Positions 59,865 through 64,000 of a DNA stretch of 64,000 nt are shown piece by piece. The stretch covers positions 806,001 to 870,000 of the forward strand of contig CM062386.1 of NCBI GenBank assembly GCA_031310005.1. The letters run 5' to 3'. The number at the start of each line of letters is the position of its first letter. The first letter of the stretch is position 1. The notes under the pieces are model-generated. The model was not told the DNA's origin and did no database searches. It was given only the letters and a program-made list of their open reading frames with translations. The stretch comes from Dactylellina haptotyla. Taxonomy: Eukaryota; Ascomycota; Orbiliomycetes; Orbiliales; Orbiliaceae. The position numbers and the translations under genes are program-made.

Positions 59865-60973
59865 ATGAGAGGGACTGGTTCCATCCACTATGGAATCCTG
59901 GCTCTCATAAGCCTACTCACACTTGTGAGAGCGCTTACTCTGCGCAATACATACACCGACAAACAGGAGCGGCGTGAGCCACACAGGGATTATATTACCC
60001 CGAACAAAACCCTCATCATAAACGCTACTGTAGATGGCAGTGCTACAAATCCAGCTGCGAGATTGCCTCCCATAACACCTTTCAAACGAGTGGGAAAGGT
60101 TTCACCGGATTTCTTCTATAGTGGAAGGCAGGAAATTGATTGCGCTCCTGCGAGATTGGTATTTGAAGACAGATTTTTTCCAGATAGAGAGAACGCTATA
60201 CATTCAAGCATAGAGCTCGATGAACTATACACGCCATTTTATGTAGAATATAATATAGACCCAAATGATCAAACGGCAGTCGAAGCGACTATAGATAGGA
60301 TTTCAATTCGTCAACGGCAATGCCGTCATGCTTGCAATTGCTCACCTGAGGGACAGCTTGTACCGAGTATTAATAGACGTTGTAGGACTCAAGCGGCTGC
60401 TGCAAGATGCGTATTTCGTCTCGGTAAGAATTTCTCCGCTCGATATAACACAAACTTACGCAGAGGCCTCCCCGTGGCCTCCGAAAACCACGAGAGCTGA
60501 CCTTTAATATCTTCCACTAAAAAGGTTGTTATTGTTACCAAGTGCTTGGCCAGCCCACGCCTACTGCAATTGGTATAAGCGGGAACGATTACGATGCTGC
60601 CCTCAAGGAGATATCTATTGCAGCCAAAGTGGGTAGGCAAAACAAGGATTGGAGTTGGAGTTGGGGATCTTTTGGTGCGTGGGGAGTGCCGCAAATTTTC
60701 AGTGACAGAAATTGGAAAGCACAGTCTGAGTCTGCAGAGTTCTCGAGCAATAGGAGATTAGTACCTGGCACAAAAGAGCCTTACTATGTCGAGGGCCCTA
60801 GCAAAGGCTTTCCTTGGGATTGGACCAGGCCACTTGCAGGAACCGCAGATAGGGGTTTTGGGAAGTCGGCAGGTGTCTGGAAGCGGGCTCCTCATTGGGC
60901 CTCAAGTCTCAAAAGCAGCCCTGCGGATAACGAGAAGGAGGAAATCGAGCCAAAAAATGACGAAACAACTTAA
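59865..60973 (+). CDS. putative secreted eight-cysteine protein, tandem paralogue 2
   Basis: Exons 59865-60423 and 60525-60973 give 335 residues. It begins with a convincing signal peptide (IHYGILALISLLTLVRA, likely cut before LTLRN). Sequons (NKT, NAT) follow, then FKRVGKVSPDFFYSG with a KR site at about residue 73 that could be cut by a Kex2-like protease, then CAPARLVF. The cysteine cluster C-x3-C-x-C-x13-C-x8-C-x5-C-x-C contains CNCSPEG and RCVFRLGCYC. The C-terminal part is Trp-rich (DWSWSWGSFGAWG) and holds RRLVPGTKEPYYVEGP near residue 255, followed by a charged tail. The intron sits at the same codon and phase as in the upstream paralogue. No transmembrane helix follows the signal. 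The family is unrecognised; a secreted role such as effector, adhesion or wall protein is inference. Confidence 0.82.
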
Positions 60974-62626
60974 TAGTGAATTTCCATCCTATTCATGGTC
61001 CTTGTTTTTTTGTTGATTTCCCTTTTTTATAAAAAGATCCTAGGAGCTTGTTTATATCACGAGTTCTATTGTATTTTCTACTGTATCCGTTTTCCTTTTT
61101 CTTCTTCTCTTTTACTGTGCACGTCATCTCATAGCTGTATTGTTAAGTTCAAATTTTGAAGTTTCCGCTACAAATTTTGTCCTGTAGGCTTGGTCTGGGA
61201 ATCATAAAACGATGAAAAGGCATATAGAGTATGAAACATGTCAAAGAAGTCTTATATTAGATAATTATACCACACCCATATATGTAGTCTTCACAAGAAA
61301 TATCAAAGGTCTACGGCAATTCGTTTAATTTATGACTAGTGATTAAGTCAAGTAATGTACTAGGAACAGAGTAAGTAGTTTTTAGAGAATTTTTGTTTAT
61401 TTTTTTTAGTTCTTCCCTTATTTTTTTTTATATGCTAAGAGTTTCTTTATACAAGAAGTATTCTGTCTCGGAGTTACCTCATAAACTTTCCGTTCCGTCT
61501 TTAACGCAGATATCGCTCCTTCCCTTAAGTCTATTTCGCGACTAGACGTTTCTTATATCCTCCTTATCTTTCCTGCAGTTTGAATAAAAATATAAAAAAG
61601 CACATCAATAATACACTCAACTGAATTGAAAAAAAGAGAGGTTCAGAAAACAAAGCGAGGTACATCGGGAAAGGAGATTTTAGGTCGATCCCCCAATGCA
61701 ATCCGCATCTAAATATTTTTTCTTCCTTATTTCTTTCCTGTTTCTCTCAGTCCATACCCTCAACTTCGTTGTTGCCTTCTGCGTATAAGAGACCACGAGA
61801 ATAACGAGAAAAAAGAACAAAAACACCGTTGGAAACTTTCTGATGATTCAATGCCACCCCCTTCTATCAGGTATGAAATTTTTTGGCGGAGAAAGAAAAA
61901 GAGGAGCTGTAACTGTCCCATGAAAGATAGAACGAAAACGAAGATATATCGGAAAAGACCACCCAAGATAAAAGAAAAAGTAGCGAGTAGGGTTAAGAAA
62001 GAAGAAGACATAGGTGAAGAACGAAGATACGGAGTTGGAGATGAAGAGTTTAAGGGAGAAGAGAAGAAGAAAAAGGGTATCGATTGAGAAGAGGATAGAA
62101 AACTTTCTGTTTTTGTTTTACAAAGATGTATGATCCAAAAGAGAAAAAACCCAAAAAGGGAAACAAAAATAGATAGAGAAATGCGTCACCCATTTGGTGC
62201 CCTCCCTTGTCGTCTTTTATTCGAGAAAGGCATAAAAGAACGAAGTTGAGGGGCGCCGTGGGTGGATTTGTTGGTGGGTTTTTGTGGGATATCCCCCGCG
62301 TCTGGTTTAATACCGTAACCAGGTTGGGATTCCCCAATGACGGAATAACAACGATAACGAAAACAAGAGGACTCGCTAAATATCACAACATTTCGATCAA
62401 GTGTGGCGGTTGATGGATTGAGAGACTGTTTATGCAGGGGTCTGTTGCATCGGAGAAGGTACGTGGGGTACCGAGGGGGTGTTAGGTGTGAGATGACCGT
62501 TGGCGGGAGAGTTGAGGTTATGTGTCAGGTTTTCGTGCCGTCGTTGGGGCATCACCTGCTGAAGGAAAAGGTTTGCTGTGAATAGAAGACTGCTGCGGTA
62601 GATGCATTAGCACGGCGTTAGGTTTG
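60974..62626. other. convergent gene-poor region before epl1
   Basis: 1.65 kb between two converging genes. T-rich to about 61600, then a purine-rich stretch (61850-62100) that is presumably the epl1 3' UTR read in reverse. No gene, repeat or RNA gene is supported. Confidence 0.5.
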
Positions 62627-64000
62627 TTAAAATGCGATGTTGGCGTTGACGAACCTATCACGGTTGTACGCTTTTGCAATCGGAAACTCTTCTCGCTCTT
62701 CGTCCGAGTCGTCGTGATCGAAGGCGTATCGGTCACGCAGTCTGTCGTCGATGAGCTCGTTGTCCTTAGCGTTTAGCGTCATACCACGGCGGTCTAGCAT
62801 CAAGCGATTGTTTCGTCCGGTTCGAATACGGAACCTCGGAGCCTCCGATTCATCCTCTTCCTCACGCTTTCGTTTAGCTGGCAAGGGAGACGATGTCTGG
62901 AAGGTTATCCGAGGCTGCAATGGTCCAGCCGAACGTGGGTTCGGCGAGGATGGTGATAATGATGGAGATGCGGAAGGTGGAGGGCTGAGAAGTTGACGGG
63001 CATAGTATGTCCGGACTTGTCTGAAGGGTTGAGGTTGGTCGGGAGGAGGGGTAAGCGGGGGCCGCTGGAATGCCTCGACTGTCTGATCGCGCCAACCAGC
63101 GTTGTTGAACTGTCTCTTCTTACGAGATTCTTGTACCATCTGCTGGATATTCTGGCGTCGTAGCTTGTGCAAGTCATCCAACTGTACCAAGTCTGCTTCT
63201 GGTGGCTTGAAGTCGTGCCTGGGGGCGGGCTTCGGTACTGGAGCGGGAGGTTGTTCGACGACACGTTTGCGAGGCTTATTGACCAAATCGTCGTCGTTAT
63301 CGACAATGTTGAAATCGCGCTTGTACTTCTTGAGCTTGAAGCGAGTGAAGTAGACCTTGGCCTCCAAGACCTGGTTGTCCTTCTTGCCGTCCTCTCGTAG
63401 CTGCACACATTTAGATAACGAACGGACTCTCTCCATATCGAGTCTGAGGCGCTTAAGCTTGTCGATACTCTGGGCGTCTGTCCGTCTGGTTTTGCGGGCG
63501 GGCCGGTGCTCTCTCCGTCTGAAACAAACGTACGGGTCACCATCGTCCTTATCGATCTGACCCTGTTCGAATTTGAGAGAGGGCATCAACGGTTTCCCGT
63601 TTCGTTTCGTCCTCCTCTGTTCCCACCAGGAGTATAGGTCCTTGGCGTAGGCGTTTTCGCCGAGTTTGGAGTCACTCTCGAAGGCAGCCTCCTCCATCTC
63701 CTCGTAGGTCATGAGGTGGATCGGAAGGTTCTCGTCCTCGTTAAGGCCGAGGAAGGGCTGCTTGAGCGAGGTGAGCATTTCATACTCGCTGATTGCCTCC
63801 TCGAACTTGTCCTCGGAGCACTGGGTGCTCTGGGACCGCTTCGAGTTGAACTGGGAGAGGTACTCGTCATCCTCCTCGTCGATGCAGTACAGGTTCCCGC
63901 TGGTGTCTTCGACCGTGGAGGAGAACCTGACGTAGGAGTGAGGGTGGGAGTAGACCTTTCGGTAGAGGTTATCATAGTTCCCTATGACTTTGGAGGCGTC
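62627..64000 (-). CDS. epl1: enhancer of polycomb-like protein Epl1 (partial, 5' end beyond the window)
   Basis: Epl1 is the scaffold of the NuA4/piccolo histone H4 and H2A acetyltransferase. The visible 457 residues are one uninterrupted exon that is still open at the window edge, so the N-terminus is missing. The EPcA region is clear: YSHPHSYVRFSSTVED, YCIDEEDDEYLSQFNS, CSEDKFEEAISEYEML, LMTYEEMEEAAFESDSKLGE, YAKDLYSWWEQRRTKRNGKP, MPSLKFEQGQIDKDDGDPYV, CFRRREHRPARKTRRTDAQS and DKLKRLRLDMERVRSLSK. EPcA binds Esa1 and Yng2. The central part has VYFTRFKLKKYKRDF and then a basic helix (DDLHKLRRQNIQQMVQESRK). The C-terminal region is Pro/Ser-rich with a KRKREEEDE stretch and ends FVNANIAF. Confidence 0.96.
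   Translation of the reverse strand, partial: DASKVIGNYDNLYRKVYSHPHSYVRFSSTVEDTSGNLYCIDEEDDEYLSQFNSKRSQSTQCSEDKFEEAISEYEMLTSLKQPFLGLNEDENLPIHLMTYEEMEEAAFESDSKLGENAYAKDLYSWWEQRRTKRNGKPLMPSLKFEQGQIDKDDGDPYVCFRRREHRPARKTRRTDAQSIDKLKRLRLDMERVRSLSKCVQLREDGKKDNQVLEAKVYFTRFKLKKYKRDFNIVDNDDDLVNKPRKRVVEQPPAPVPKPAPRHDFKPPEADLVQLDDLHKLRRQNIQQMVQESRKKRQFNNAGWRDQTVEAFQRPPLTPPPDQPQPFRQVRTYYARQLLSPPPSASPSLSPSSPNPRSAGPLQPRITFQTSSPLPAKRKREEEDESEAPRFRIRTGRNNRLMLDRRGMTLNAKDNELIDDRLRDRYAFDHDDSDEEREEFPIAKAYNRDRFVNANIAF

Overview
The window is nuclear DNA of a filamentous ascomycete (Pezizomycotina). Most genes are interrupted by short GT-AG introns with CTAAC/CTGAC-like branch points, and the proteins are clear fungal orthologues: an RFX factor, Mei2, Sec15, Hap5, Fcf2, Cdc123, Rai1, Get4, Vps45, Ale1, mitochondrial S10 and TrpRS, and Epl1. 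The class cannot be fixed from sequence alone. Wide gene-poor gaps, introns up to about 490 nt and many very small exons would fit an early-diverging lineage (Orbiliomycetes or Pezizomycetes) at least as well as Leotiomycetes. All exon coordinates were derived by hand from splice signals, reading phase and family alignment from memory.

Layout. 1-12 kb: an RFX transcription factor (+), a Sis1-type J-protein with an Arg/Glu/Asp-rich insert (+), and the urease accessory protein UreF (-). 12.9-21 kb: a 13-exon Mei2-like RNA-binding protein (-) divergent from exocyst Sec15 (+). 21-31 kb: two large gene-poor gaps around the CCAAT-binding subunit Hap5/HapE (-). 31-41 kb: a compact housekeeping block of fcf2 (+), cdc123 (-), rai1 (-), an unrecognised His-rich gene (+), get4 (-) and vps45 (-). 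42-50.4 kb: ale1 lysophospholipid acyltransferase (+), mitochondrial S10 with a long extra C-terminal exon (+), mitochondrial TrpRS (+) and an unrecognised lysine/glutamate-rich protein (+). 50-57.7 kb: gene-poor, with one single-exon orphan (53734-54954). 57.7-61 kb: a tandem pair of paralogous, probably secreted, cysteine-patterned proteins of a family I do not recognise. 62.6-64 kb: the 3' part of epl1 (-), cut by the window edge.

Function. Several neighbours act in RNA and translation: Fcf2 (18S maturation), Cdc123 (eIF2 assembly), Rai1 (5'-end quality control), mitochondrial S10 and mitochondrial TrpRS. Others act in membrane traffic or lipids: Sec15, Vps45, Get4, Ale1. Chromosomal neighbourhood does not imply operon-like co-regulation here, but the rai1/His-rich, vps45/ale1 and mei2/sec15 pairs are divergent and could share promoters.

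The most novel content is the tandem paralogue pair at 57752-60973. Both genes have N-glycosylation sequons, a KR site, an eight-cysteine pattern, one intron at the identical place inside that pattern, and an invariant 16-residue motif whose codons have diverged at synonymous sites. Other points worth a look are the mitochondrial S10 fusion, the charged insert in the Sis1-like protein, and exons of 7, 8, 9, 10, 16, 19 and 22 nt. I saw no tRNA, rRNA, CRISPR array or intact mobile element.
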